Shown: piece by piece, positions 17,673-26,479 of the stretch
How the letters are laid out: each line of letters opens with the position of its first letter
Numbering within the stretch: the stretch's first letter is position 1
Assembly (NCBI RefSeq): GCF_006874465.1
Contig: NZ_VIRL01000011.1
Location: forward strand, 124,001-188,000
DNA: 64,000 nt
Direction: 5' to 3'
Origin: Microbispora bryophytorum
Lineage (GTDB): Bacteria > Actinomycetota > Actinomycetes > Streptosporangiales > Streptosporangiaceae
The notes under the pieces: generated by a model
Databases searched by the model: none
What the model was told of the DNA's origin: nothing
The model's input: only the letters and a program-made list of their open reading frames with translations
Translations under genes and position numbers: made by a program

Positions 17673-19139
17673 TCACAGGGTCGGCGTGAGCGGCTCGGAC
17701 GGGCGATAGCCGGCGGGGTCGCGGGCGATGCGGCGCACCGCCTCCTCCAGCACGGCCGGCGGCTGGGTGAACGGCAGCCGCAGGTAGCCCTCCAGCGTGC
17801 CGTCCACCCCGAACCACGGTCCGGGAGCCAGCCGTACGCCACGGGCGGCGGCGGCCCCGGCGACCGAGCTCGCCACCGGCCCGTCGAGCCGCACCCACAG
17901 CGAGCCGCCGCCGCGCGGCACCCTGAACGCCCAGCCGGGCAGTTCCTCGCGCAGGACCGCGGCGAGCGCCGCGCACGAGGCGCCGAGGGTGCGGCGGCGC
18001 TCCGCACGCGCCTCCTCGATCCGCTCGAACAGGCGCGCGACCACGAGCTGCTCGAAGACCGCGCCCGCGATGTCCACGGCGGCCCGCAGCACGGCCAGGC
18101 GGCGGACGGTCGCGGCGCTCGCCCGGATCCAGCCGACCCGCAGGCCGCCCCACCACAGCTTCGAGGCCGAGCCCACGCTGATCACCCGGCCGTCGGTGTC
18201 GAAGGCGGCGAGCGGCGCCGCACGCGCCGTCTCGTCCAGCACGATCTCCGCCCAGCTCTCGTCGGCGATCAGCGTGACGCCGTGCCGGCGGGCCGCCTCC
18301 ACCAGTTCGGCGCGGGTGCCGTCGGCCATGAGGTGGCCGGTCGGGTTCTGGAAGTCGGGGATGACGTAGGCCAGGCGGGCCGCCGACTGGCGCATCGCGC
18401 CGCTCACCAGGTCGAGATACCAGCCGTCCTCCTCCACGCCGACCGGCACCAGCCGGGCTGCCCGCATCCGGGCCGCGTCGAGCGCGTGCGGATAGGTCGG
18501 CGACTCGACCAGCACCGGGTCCCCCGGCCCGGCGAACACCGACATCAGCAGGTGAATCGCCTGCTGGGCCCCGGCCGTGACGAGGATCTGCTCGGGCCGG
18601 GTCGGCAGCCCCCGCTCGCCGTACCTGCGGGCGATCGCCTCGCGCAGCGGCGCGAGCCCCGCCGGGTGGTAACCCATCCCCAGCGCGTACCGATGGTAGG
18701 CCCGGCCCGCCTCCTCGATGGCCTCGCCGAGCAGCGCGGTCGCCGCGGGCGCGGCCGCGTGCAGCGGCAGCAGCCCGTCGTCCGACGCCAGCCACGGATT
18801 GTCGGTCCCGAGCGCGCCCGCGTCGGGCAGGGCCGCCCGGCTGCCGGACCCCTGCCGGCTCTCCAGATAGCCCTGCTCGCGCAGCCGGTCGTACGCGGCG
18901 GTCACGGTGGTGCGGCTCACTCCGAGGCACTCGGCCAGGTGCCGCTCGGCCGGCAGCCGCACCCCCACGGCGAGCCTGCCGTCGAGGACCAGGCCGCGTA
19001 CGGCCTCCGCGAGCGCCCGGTAGTAGGGCCGGGCTTCCCGCGCGTCGCCCGCGCCTTTCCCGATGCCTTTCCCTGTGCCGTCGCCGATGCCGCTCCGGAC
19101 GAGCCTGGCCAGTTGGGGAGCGCTGAGGTGCCGGTCCAT
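17673..19139 (-). CDS. MocR-family (GntR-HTH plus aminotransferase fold) regulator, YczR-type
   Basis: 488 residues. ATG 19139 begins MDRHLSAPQLARL, typical for the group. An N-terminal GntR winged HTH (VRLPAERHLAECLGVSRTTV, near residues 60-100) is fused by a linker to a type I PLP-dependent aminotransferase-like domain with the PLP lysine in VGSASKLWWGG. It is divergent to a YczE-family membrane protein gene with only 64 bp between starts, the arrangement known for YczR regulators and yczE. PLP or a PLP adduct is the likely effector. There is no clear Shine-Dalgarno, so the mRNA may be leaderless. Confidence 0.9.
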   Translation of the reverse strand: MDRHLSAPQLARLVRSGIGDGTGKGIGKGAGDAREARPYYRALAEAVRGLVLDGRLAVGVRLPAERHLAECLGVSRTTVTAAYDRLREQGYLESRQGSGSRAALPDAGALGTDNPWLASDDGLLPLHAAAPAATALLGEAIEEAGRAYHRYALGMGYHPAGLAPLREAIARRYGERGLPTRPEQILVTAGAQQAIHLLMSVFAGPGDPVLVESPTYPHALDAARMRAARLVPVGVEEDGWYLDLVSGAMRQSAARLAYVIPDFQNPTGHLMADGTRAELVEAARRHGVTLIADESWAEIVLDETARAAPLAAFDTDGRVISVGSASKLWWGGLRVGWIRASAATVRRLAVLRAAVDIAGAVFEQLVVARLFERIEEARAERRRTLGASCAALAAVLREELPGWAFRVPRGGGSLWVRLDGPVASSVAGAAAARGVRLAPGPWFGVDGTLEGYLRLPFTQPPAVLEEAVRRIARDPAGYRPSEPLTPTL

Positions 19140-19142
19140 AAA

Positions 19143-19163
19143 GGCCAATTTCTCTGATTGGCC
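19143..19163. promoter_or_regulatory. Inverted repeat GGCCAAT-N7-ATTGGCC, candidate YczR operator
   Basis: Perfect 7-bp arms (19143-19149 and 19157-19163) in the 64-bp divergent region, starting 4 bp from the MocR start codon. Its position would block both promoters. Confidence 0.6.
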
Positions 19164-19203
19164 CTTTTCCCGCAACCCCGGCCGCGTACACGATGGGCCG
19201 ACT

Positions 19204-19833
19204 ATGACCGAACTCTCCCTCCCCAGCCCCCGTTCGCTCCCGTTGCGGCTCATCCGCCTCTACACCGGCCTGGCGCTGTACGGCGCCGGAATCGCCCTGC
19301 TCGTCAGGTCCGGGCTGGGCCTCGACCCCTGGGAGGTCTTCCACCAGGGCATGTCGGTGCGCACCGGGTGGTCGATCGGCCTGTGCATCAACCTGGTGGG
19401 CGCGCTGGTGCTGCTGCTGTGGATCCCCCTGCGGCAACGCCCCGGCCTCGGCACGATCAGCAACGTCCTGGTGGTCGGCACCAGCGCCGACGGGGTGATG
19501 GCGCTGGTGCCCGCGCCCACGGCCTGGCCGGTCCAGTGGGCCTTCCTCCTGGGCGGCATCGTCGCCATCGCCGCCGCCTCGGGCCTCTACATCCACGCCG
19601 GCTTCGGTCCGGGGCCGCGCGACGGCCTGATGACGGGCCTCAACCGGCTCGGGCTGTCCATCCGGCTCGCCCGCACGGTCGTCGAGATCGGCGTGCTCGC
19701 CGTGGGCTGGCTGCTCGGCGGCACGGTCGGGATCGGCACGGTGGTGTTCGCGGTGACGATCGGCCCGGTGACGCAGGTCTTCATGAAGCTGTGGGCTCCC
19801 GCCGGGGACACCGCCCGGCCACCGGGTACGTAG
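19204..19833 (+). CDS. yczE: YczE/YyaS/YitT-family integral membrane protein
   Basis: 209 residues. About six transmembrane segments. Family-type stretches are RLYTGLALYGAGIALLVRSG, GLDPWEVFHQG and HAGFGPGPRDGLMTGL. The transport or other role is unknown in the family. The divergent MocR gene and the inverted repeat between them indicate YczR-type control. There is no Shine-Dalgarno before ATG 19204; TACACGAT at 19187-19194 could be a -10 for a leaderless transcript. Confidence 0.85.
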   Translation: MTELSLPSPRSLPLRLIRLYTGLALYGAGIALLVRSGLGLDPWEVFHQGMSVRTGWSIGLCINLVGALVLLLWIPLRQRPGLGTISNVLVVGTSADGVMALVPAPTAWPVQWAFLLGGIVAIAAASGLYIHAGFGPGPRDGLMTGLNRLGLSIRLARTVVEIGVLAVGWLLGGTVGIGTVVFAVTIGPVTQVFMKLWAPAGDTARPPGT

Positions 19834-19838
19834 CGGTC

Positions 19839-20375
19839 ATGATGAGGCGAGCGCTCTGGGAAGGCCTGGTCGCCGGAGCGGCCGGGGCGGCGGTGATGAC
19901 CCTCGGCGAGAAGGTGGAGCAGCGCCTGACCGGGCGGCCCGGCTCCTACGTCCCGGCGCGGGTCCTGGAACGCCTGACCGGCATGGCCGAGCGGTCCGGT
20001 CGCGCGTCCGACGCCGTGAACTGGGCCATGCACTACGGCGAGGGCGCGCTGCTGGGGGTCCTGCGCTCCGTCATGGCCCACGCCGGGCTGAGGGGCCCGT
20101 GGTCGTCGGCCAAGTTCGCCGTGGTGCGGCTCACCAACGACCAGATCCTGGAGAACGCCACCGGGGTCGGCGCGCCGCCCCCCACCTGGCCCCGTCTCGA
20201 ACTCGGCGTTGATGTGCTCCACAAGGCCGTATACGCCTTCGCCACCGGGGTCGTGGCCGACGCCCTGGCCGGCCGTACCGGACCGGGCCCCGGGCAACGG
20301 CACGCACGGATGCGCCCGGGCCGGCGGGCCGGCGTGGGCCCGCTGCCGAGGGAGGAGGCCCACACCCGGCGCTGA
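19839..20375 (+). CDS. Small hydrophobic hypothetical protein
   Basis: 178 residues from ATG 19839 (a second ATG follows at 19842), starting 5 bp after the yczE stop, so probably in the same operon. Alternating hydrophobic stretches (LVAGAAGAAVMTLGEKV near the N-terminus, HYGEGALLGVLRSVMAHAG in the middle, YAFATGVVADALAGR near the end) suggest a membrane-associated protein. The C-terminal 25 residues are Arg-rich. I recognise no domain. Confidence 0.6.
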   Translation: MMRRALWEGLVAGAAGAAVMTLGEKVEQRLTGRPGSYVPARVLERLTGMAERSGRASDAVNWAMHYGEGALLGVLRSVMAHAGLRGPWSSAKFAVVRLTNDQILENATGVGAPPPTWPRLELGVDVLHKAVYAFATGVVADALAGRTGPGPGQRHARMRPGRRAGVGPLPREEAHTRR

Positions 20376-20423
20376 GGGGGACACGCCGTACGCAGGGGGA
20401 GGCGAGCGCGGGGAGGCGAGCGG

Positions 20424-22238
20424 GTGCGGATCGAGGACTACGCCCTGATCGGGGACACGCAGTCGGCCGCCCTCATCGGCATGGACGGCTCGATCGACTG
20501 GCTGTGCCTGCCGAGGTTCGACTCTCCCTCCTGCTTCTCCCGGCTGCTCGGCGACGAACACAACGGCTTCTGGCGGCTGGCCGCCGCGGAACGCGACAGG
20601 GCCACCCGGCGGGCGTACGTCGAGGACTCGCTGGTGCTCGCGACCGACTGGGAGACCTCCACCGGGACGGCCAGGGTCGTCGACTTCATGCCGCCCCGCT
20701 CCGGCAATCCCGACCTCGTGCGGATCGTGGAGGGCCTGTCCGGCGCCGTGGAGATGACGACCGAGATCCGCATCCGATTCGACTACGGCCGCATCGTGCC
20801 GTGGGCCCGCCGGATCGGCGGTCACCTGCACGCCGTAGGCGGCCCGGACTCGGTCTGGGTGCACTCCCCGATCTGCCTGGAGGGCGGCGACTACCGGCAC
20901 GAGGCGACGTTCACGGTCGCCGCCGGCGAGCGGGTGCCGTTCGTCTTCACCTGGCACCCCTCCCACCGGCCCCAGCCGGAGCGCATCGACCCTTTGCGCG
21001 AGCTCGGCCTCACCGTCGCCGTGTGGCGGGAGTGGATCTCCCGTTGCGGTTACCGGGGTCCCTGGCGGGACGCCGTCGTCCGATCGCTGATCACGCTCAA
21101 GGCGCTCACCTACAGCCCGACCGGCGGGATCATCGCGGCGCCGACCACCTCGCTGCCCGAGCACCTCGGCGGAGTGCGCAACTGGGACTACCGCTACTGC
21201 TGGCTGCGCGACGCGGCGATGGCACTCGACGCGCTCCTGCGATGCGGATACGTCGAGGAGGCGGACGCCTGGCGCGTGTGGCTGCTGCGCGCCATCGCCG
21301 GCCGCCCCGAGGACCACCAGATCATGTACGGCGTGGCCGGCGAGCGCCGCCTGCCGGAGACGACGCTCGACTGGCTGTCCGGCTACGAGGGCTCACGCCC
21401 CGTCCGGATCGGCAACGGCGCCGCCGGCCAGTTCCAGCTCGACGTCTACGGTCAGGTGGTCAACGCCCTCTACAGGGCGCGCAAGCAGGGCATGCCGCCC
21501 GACGACTACACCTGGTCACTGGTGATGAAAGGGGCCGAGTTCCTCGAACACAACTGGGACCGGCCCGACGAGGGACTGTGGGAGGTGCGCGGCCCCCGCC
21601 GGCACTTCGTCCACTCCAAGATCATGGCGTGGCTCGCTCTGGACCGCGTGACCCGGGGGGCCGCGGAGCTGGGCCGCACCGGGCCGTTCGACCGGTGGAG
21701 CGCCCTGCGCGACCGCATCCACGCGCAGGTCTGCGACAAGGGCTACGACCCCGAACGCAACACCTTCACCCAGTCCTACGGCTCCCGTGAACTGGACGCC
21801 GCCCTGCTGCGGATCCCCATCGTCGGCTTCCTGCCCCCCGACGACCCCCGCGTCATCGGCACCGTCGAGGCCATCGAACGCGAACTCATGACCGACGGCT
21901 TGGTCCTGCGCTACCCCCTCGCCGAAGACAACCCCGTCGACGGCCTTCCCGGCGGCGAAGGCGCCTTCCTCGCCTGCAGCTTCTGGCTCGCCGAGGCCAG
22001 AGCCATGATCGGCCGCCACGACGACGCCGTCGAGCTGTTCGAACGCCTCATCGCCCTGTCGAATGACGTCGGCCTCCTCGCCGAGGAATACGACCCCAGA
22101 ACAGGCCGCCAACTCGGCAACTTCCCCCAGGCCTTCAGCCACGTCCACCTGATCCACACCGCCCAGGCGCTGAGCGGAGCACGAACATCGGCACCACCCG
22201 CACCGGCCGTGGCCCGCACCCGCACCAGCGCGCGGTGA
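20424..22238 (+). CDS. Glycoside hydrolase family 15 protein (trehalase/glucoamylase-like), copy 1
   Basis: 604 residues, cytosolic (no signal peptide). GTG start preceded by GGGGAGG. The N-terminal beta-sandwich domain begins MRIEDYALIGDTQSAALIG. The catalytic (alpha/alpha)6 barrel includes HLGGVRNWDYRYCWLRDAA and the C-terminal acid region LLAEEYDPRTGRQLGNFPQA. Bacterial members of this cytosolic type include mycobacterial trehalase, so trehalose or an alpha-glucan is the likely substrate. A closely similar paralogue lies at 24542. The last about 420 bp use GAA and other codons differently from the rest and are nearly identical in both copies. Confidence 0.88.
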   Translation: MRIEDYALIGDTQSAALIGMDGSIDWLCLPRFDSPSCFSRLLGDEHNGFWRLAAAERDRATRRAYVEDSLVLATDWETSTGTARVVDFMPPRSGNPDLVRIVEGLSGAVEMTTEIRIRFDYGRIVPWARRIGGHLHAVGGPDSVWVHSPICLEGGDYRHEATFTVAAGERVPFVFTWHPSHRPQPERIDPLRELGLTVAVWREWISRCGYRGPWRDAVVRSLITLKALTYSPTGGIIAAPTTSLPEHLGGVRNWDYRYCWLRDAAMALDALLRCGYVEEADAWRVWLLRAIAGRPEDHQIMYGVAGERRLPETTLDWLSGYEGSRPVRIGNGAAGQFQLDVYGQVVNALYRARKQGMPPDDYTWSLVMKGAEFLEHNWDRPDEGLWEVRGPRRHFVHSKIMAWLALDRVTRGAAELGRTGPFDRWSALRDRIHAQVCDKGYDPERNTFTQSYGSRELDAALLRIPIVGFLPPDDPRVIGTVEAIERELMTDGLVLRYPLAEDNPVDGLPGGEGAFLACSFWLAEARAMIGRHDDAVELFERLIALSNDVGLLAEEYDPRTGRQLGNFPQAFSHVHLIHTAQALSGARTSAPPAPAVARTRTSAR

Positions 22239-22431
22239 GCTCAAGGACGTCGTTCTCGGGAGGTCCTGAAGCGGCATCGACCCTGCTCGCGCGGCGCTGC
22301 CCGTCGACCCACACCTCCAAGCCGACGGTGGCCGAGCAGCACCGGCGAAGAGTGCCGGTCAGGAGTCCGCCCCAGCCAGGACAACCGGCCCGGGCGTCGG
22401 TGACTCATGCACCGGGGAGTGTCGCGACGGG

Positions 22432-22959
22432 CTACTTGTGCGGGTCGTCGACCTTGAGCGGATCCCCGGTTGTGGAGACGAAGACGACGAGGAGCTCGGC
22501 CGGCTCCTTGTTGCTGACGTTCTCCGTGGCGACGTGGTGGGCTCCTGGCTGCTCGGTCCAGTTCTCGCCCTGGTGGTATGTCCGCATCGGTGCGCCGTCA
22601 AGCCGGCTGCGTACCGTGCCCTTGAGCACATAGGCGTAGACGAACGCGTCGCCGTGCCGGTGCGGCATGGCTCGGGCGTCCGGCGGCAGGGTCACGATCG
22701 CCGAGGTGAAGGTCTTGCCGGGGACGTTCGGGAGCGCCTTCTGGATCAGGACTTTGAGGCTCTCCGAAGGGTGTCCCGTAGCCATCGCCGCGCCGGCGTG
22801 TTCCTGTGTCGCGTGTGTCGCCTGGGTGACGGTGGTGACCTGGGCCTGTGACGCCCGGATGGCCTGCGCGGCCGGTTGCTCCGTCCCGGGGGCGCAACCG
22901 AGGATCGCGGCAGCAGCGCCGGCGATCAGCACTCCGCCGGCGATTCGCTCTCTGATCAT
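22432..22959 (-). CDS. Cupin-domain lipoprotein
   Basis: 175 residues. The ATG overlaps the stop of the upstream dehydrogenase (ATGA), so the two are co-translated. Residues 1-22 are a lipoprotein signal with lipobox AILGC. The C-terminal single cupin has MPHRHGDAFVYAYVLKG and PGAHHVATENVS. The first motif keeps the His-x-His pair but the usual metal-binding Glu is not evident, and the second His is present. A membrane-anchored extracellular cupin is inferred; the ligand is unknown. Confidence 0.8.
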   Translation of the reverse strand: MIRERIAGGVLIAGAAAAILGCAPGTEQPAAQAIRASQAQVTTVTQATHATQEHAGAAMATGHPSESLKVLIQKALPNVPGKTFTSAIVTLPPDARAMPHRHGDAFVYAYVLKGTVRSRLDGAPMRTYHQGENWTEQPGAHHVATENVSNKEPAELLVVFVSTTGDPLKVDDPHK

Positions 22960-23894
22960 GAGTGTTGTGCTCCTTGTTCGTCCGTGACCTGGATGATGGT
23001 CTTGCCTGGTGTGCGGCGGTGACGGGCGAACGCCGCGGCCGTTTCGGCCAGCGGTCGCACGTCGCCGACGATGGGGTTGAGTCGTCCGGCCCGCAGGCGC
23101 TCGGCCAGGTCGGTCAGCCGGGCGCGGTCGGGCTCGACGACGAAGAAGACGGCTCGCCCGTCCTTGGGCTGCACGGTGGGCGGCATGGCGATGGTGACGA
23201 GGGTGCCGCCCGGACGTACCAGCTCGGTCGATCGTGCGAGGATGTCGCCGCCGATCACGTCGAGCACCACGTCCACCTCGCCGACGCCCCGCAGGTCGTC
23301 GGCGTCCAGGTCGAGGAAGGTCCGCGCGCCGAGGCCGAGCACGACATCGCGGTCGTCGGCCCGGCCGGCGCCGATCACCCGGGCGCCTACCTCTCGCGCG
23401 AGTTGGACGGCGATCGAGCCGACGCCGCCCGCGGCGCCATGGATCAGGACGGTCTGGCCGGTCGTGAGGTGGGCGTGGTCGAACAGGGCCTGCCACGCGG
23501 TCAGTCCGGAAATGGGCAGCGCGGCGGCCACGGTGTGGTCGACGTCGGCCGCGAGGGGGGCGAGGTTGCGCGCCTCCACCGCGGTGTATTCCGCCAGGGA
23601 TCCGTTGCGAGCCCAGTCGGTCAGTCCGAAGACCCGCTGGCCCACGGTCAGGCCCGTGGTTCCGTAGCCGAGCTCGACCACGACTCCGGACAGCTCGTGC
23701 CCCGGAATGGTGGGTGTCCGGTCGCGGCCGGCGCGATCGGTCCACGTCGCCGGCCAGTCGAGCTCTCCGGGGGTGAAGCCCGCGGCGTGCACGCGCACGA
23801 TGACGTCGTTCTCCGCGGCGTGCGGGTACGGCATGTCGGTCAGGGTGAGACCGCCGACATCAGCGTCACGATCACGCACGGTGATTGCTCGCAT
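22956..23894 (-). CDS. Zinc-independent medium-chain dehydrogenase/quinone oxidoreductase
   Basis: 312 residues. ATG 23894 with AAAGGA upstream. The N-terminal GroES-like domain (IPGHELSGVVVELG) lacks the catalytic and structural zinc cysteines. The NADPH-binding motif is IHGAAGGVGSIAVQLA near residue 150. It is a quinone/enone reductase-type enzyme using NADPH. It is first in a two-gene operon with the cupin lipoprotein and sits between the two GH15 copies. Confidence 0.88.
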   Translation of the reverse strand: MRAITVRDRDADVGGLTLTDMPYPHAAENDVIVRVHAAGFTPGELDWPATWTDRAGRDRTPTIPGHELSGVVVELGYGTTGLTVGQRVFGLTDWARNGSLAEYTAVEARNLAPLAADVDHTVAAALPISGLTAWQALFDHAHLTTGQTVLIHGAAGGVGSIAVQLAREVGARVIGAGRADDRDVVLGLGARTFLDLDADDLRGVGEVDVVLDVIGGDILARSTELVRPGGTLVTIAMPPTVQPKDGRAVFFVVEPDRARLTDLAERLRAGRLNPIVGDVRPLAETAAAFARHRRTPGKTIIQVTDEQGAQHS

Positions 23895-24541
23895 CTTTGA
23901 TCCTTTCGTCCCGGATTGGTTGCGGGCGGCTCAATACGGGGGTCCGCCTGTGGCGCGACTGGGTCCGCCTGTGCGCTGGTGGTGACGGCTCCCCACCGCC
24001 GAGGTCGCGGACCGCCCGTCGCGGGTGCGCTCGTGAGCCCGCGGACGCCCGGCGTCAACTCCGGCGATCACGGAGAGCACTCCGCGAACGCGATGTAGAG
24101 GCAGGCCGTGGCCCCCGGCCCCCGCCATCACGGACCACCCCGCGACGATGGCGGGGACCGAGGCGAGGAACTCCGGCCGGGCTTCCCGGGGTACGCGGAC
24201 CCGTGGTCGCAGCGACGCCAGTCCACCGGCGCGCCGATATATGTCTGTTATGGCCTTTATGTCCGCCTCCAATTTGCCCGACCGGCGGCACCCCATGCCG
24301 CCTCCATGCGGCCAGGAAGCACTCATTTTTGGACGGACCGAAGCACAGTCGTACGCTCGGCCATGACCGCTACACCGACTCTCACGACCACCGCGATCAT
24401 GAGAACAGCGGACTCCAGCACGATCGGCGCCAAGTGGCAGACGCAGGATCCGTTCGCGTCCTGCATCAGTGAATCCATCCGATCGACAGGGCAATCCGCC
24501 CGCGGATGAGCGGACGGCCCGCGCCCGGTAGCGTGACGGGC
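23895..24541. other. Stretch without a supported gene; possible decayed coding sequence
   Basis: Both strands have only short, uncharacteristic reading frames. On the minus strand around 24090-24200 a hydrophobic stretch (EFLASVPAIVAGWSVMAGAG) could be a remnant of a membrane transporter, but it breaks off. On the plus strand a lower-GC frame starts at ATG 24363 and ends at 24509 (48 residues, ending near DPFASCISESIRS) with no Shine-Dalgarno. Neither is called as a gene. Confidence 0.4.
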
Positions 24542-26314
24542 ATGCGGATCGAGGACTACGCCCTGGTGGGTGACATGCAGTCGGCCGCCCTCGTCGGCCG
24601 GGACGGTTCGATCGACTGGTTGTGCCTGCCGCGGTTCGACTCCCCCTCCTGCTTCACCCGGCTGCTCGGCGACGAGCACAACGGCTTCTGGCGCCTGGCC
24701 CCCGCCGGACACGAGCAGGCCACGCGCCGCGCGTACGTCGAGGACACGCTCATCCTCGAGACCGTCTGGGAGACGCCCACGGGCGCGGTCAAGGTCATCG
24801 ACTTCATGCCGCCGCGGCACGCCAACCCCGATCTCGTCCGGATCGTGGAGGGCCTGTCCGGCACCGTGGAGATGACGACGGAGATCCGCATCCGCTTCGA
24901 CTACGGCCGCATCGTCCCCTGGGTGCGCCGCAGGAACGGGCACCTGCACGCCATCGGCGGCCCCGACTCGGTCTGGATCCACTCACCCGTCCCGCTGCGC
25001 GGCGGCGACTACCGGCACGAGGCGACGTTCACCGTCACCGCCGGGCAGCGATTGCCGTTCGTGTTCACCTGGCACCCCTCCCACCAGCCGCAGCCGGAGC
25101 GGATCGACCCGCTGGAGCAGCTAGCGGAGACGAGGCTCCTGTGGGAGGAGTGGGTCTCCCGATGCGGTCACCGGGGTCGCTGGCGCGACGCCGTGGTCCG
25201 CTCGCTGATCACACTCAAGGCGCTCACCTACAGCCCGACCGGCGGCATCGTGGCCGCGCCGACCACGTCGCTGCCCGAGCACCTGGGCGGGGTGCGCAAC
25301 TGGGACTACCGCTACTGCTGGCTGCGCGACGCCTCCATGACGCTCGACGCGCTGACCGGCGCCGGTTACGTCGAGGAGGCGGACGCCTGGCGTTCCTGGC
25401 TGCTGCGCGCCATCGCCGGCCGCCCCGAGGACGTCCAGGTCCTGTACGGCGTGGCCGGCGAACGCCGCCTGCCGGAGATGACCCTCGACTGGCTGTCGGG
25501 CTACGAGAACTCGACGCCGGTGCGGATCGGCAACGGCGCGGCGACCCAGCTCCAGCTCGACATCTACGGGGAGTTCGTCGACGCCCTCTTTCAGGCGCGC
25601 AAGCAGGGCATGCCGCCGGACGACCACGCCTGGGCCCTGGTCACGAAGATCATGGAGTTCTTCGAGCACAACTGGGACCAGCCGGACGAGGGACTGTGGG
25701 AGGTGCGCGGCCCCCGCCGGCACTTCGTCCACTCCAAGGTTATGGCCTGGGTCGCGGCCGACCGCATGGTCCGTGTCATCGAGGAGCTGGGCCGGAGGGG
25801 CGACGTGGAGCGCTGGCGTGCCCTGCGCGACCGCATCCACGCCGAGGTCTGCGACAAGGGCTACGACCCCGAACGCAACACCTTCACCCAGTCCTACGGC
25901 TCCCGCGAACTCGACGCCGCCCTGCTGCAGATCCCCATCGTCGGCTTCCTCCCATCCGACGACCCCCGCGTCATCGGCACCGTCGAGGCCATCGAACGCG
26001 AACTCATGACCGACGGCTTCGTCCTGCGCTACCCCCTCGCCGAAGACAACCCCGTCGACGGCCTCCCCGGCGGCGAAGGCGCCTTCCTCGCCTGCAGCTT
26101 CTGGCTCGCCGAGGCCAGAGCCATGATCGGCCGCCACGACGACGCCGTCGAACTCTTCGAACGCCTCATCGCCCTCACCAACGACGTCGGCCTCCTCGCC
26201 GAGGAATACGACCCCAGAACAGGCCGCCAACTCGGCAACTTCCCCCAGGCCTTCACCCACATCCACCTCATCCGCACCGCCCAGGCGCTTGCGGGCTACG
26301 CCGGGCAGCGGTAG
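24542..26314 (+). CDS. Glycoside hydrolase family 15 protein (trehalase/glucoamylase-like), copy 2
   Basis: 590 residues, starting MRIEDYALVGDMQSAALVG like copy 1; a GTG 12 codons upstream lacks support. The same domain order and catalytic region are present (VRNWDYRYCWLRDAS, EEYDPRTGRQLGNFPQA). Over the last about 420 bp the DNA is almost identical to copy 1, while the first two thirds differ much more, which points to gene conversion or a shared imported 3' segment. No signal peptide. Confidence 0.88.
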   Translation: MRIEDYALVGDMQSAALVGRDGSIDWLCLPRFDSPSCFTRLLGDEHNGFWRLAPAGHEQATRRAYVEDTLILETVWETPTGAVKVIDFMPPRHANPDLVRIVEGLSGTVEMTTEIRIRFDYGRIVPWVRRRNGHLHAIGGPDSVWIHSPVPLRGGDYRHEATFTVTAGQRLPFVFTWHPSHQPQPERIDPLEQLAETRLLWEEWVSRCGHRGRWRDAVVRSLITLKALTYSPTGGIVAAPTTSLPEHLGGVRNWDYRYCWLRDASMTLDALTGAGYVEEADAWRSWLLRAIAGRPEDVQVLYGVAGERRLPEMTLDWLSGYENSTPVRIGNGAATQLQLDIYGEFVDALFQARKQGMPPDDHAWALVTKIMEFFEHNWDQPDEGLWEVRGPRRHFVHSKVMAWVAADRMVRVIEELGRRGDVERWRALRDRIHAEVCDKGYDPERNTFTQSYGSRELDAALLQIPIVGFLPSDDPRVIGTVEAIERELMTDGFVLRYPLAEDNPVDGLPGGEGAFLACSFWLAEARAMIGRHDDAVELFERLIALTNDVGLLAEEYDPRTGRQLGNFPQAFTHIHLIRTAQALAGYAGQR

Positions 26315-26479
26315 CCAAGGCTCCTCGCGCACTCACGGAACCCGAGCGACCGATACAGCCGGGTGGGCACCGGATAGGCGTCGTCGCCGCGCGGGCTCAC
26401 GCCGCCGGCGTCCCAGAGCATGGTGGGCCACTCGTGCTCCCGGCCGGCGTGCCCCCGCACCCGGTTCACGGCTCGCCGG

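Noticed and set aside
24363-24509. 48-residue frame as a ribosomal peptide precursor
   Set aside because: No Shine-Dalgarno, no modification enzyme nearby, no leader motif; only the lower GC and a single Cys near the end are suggestive.
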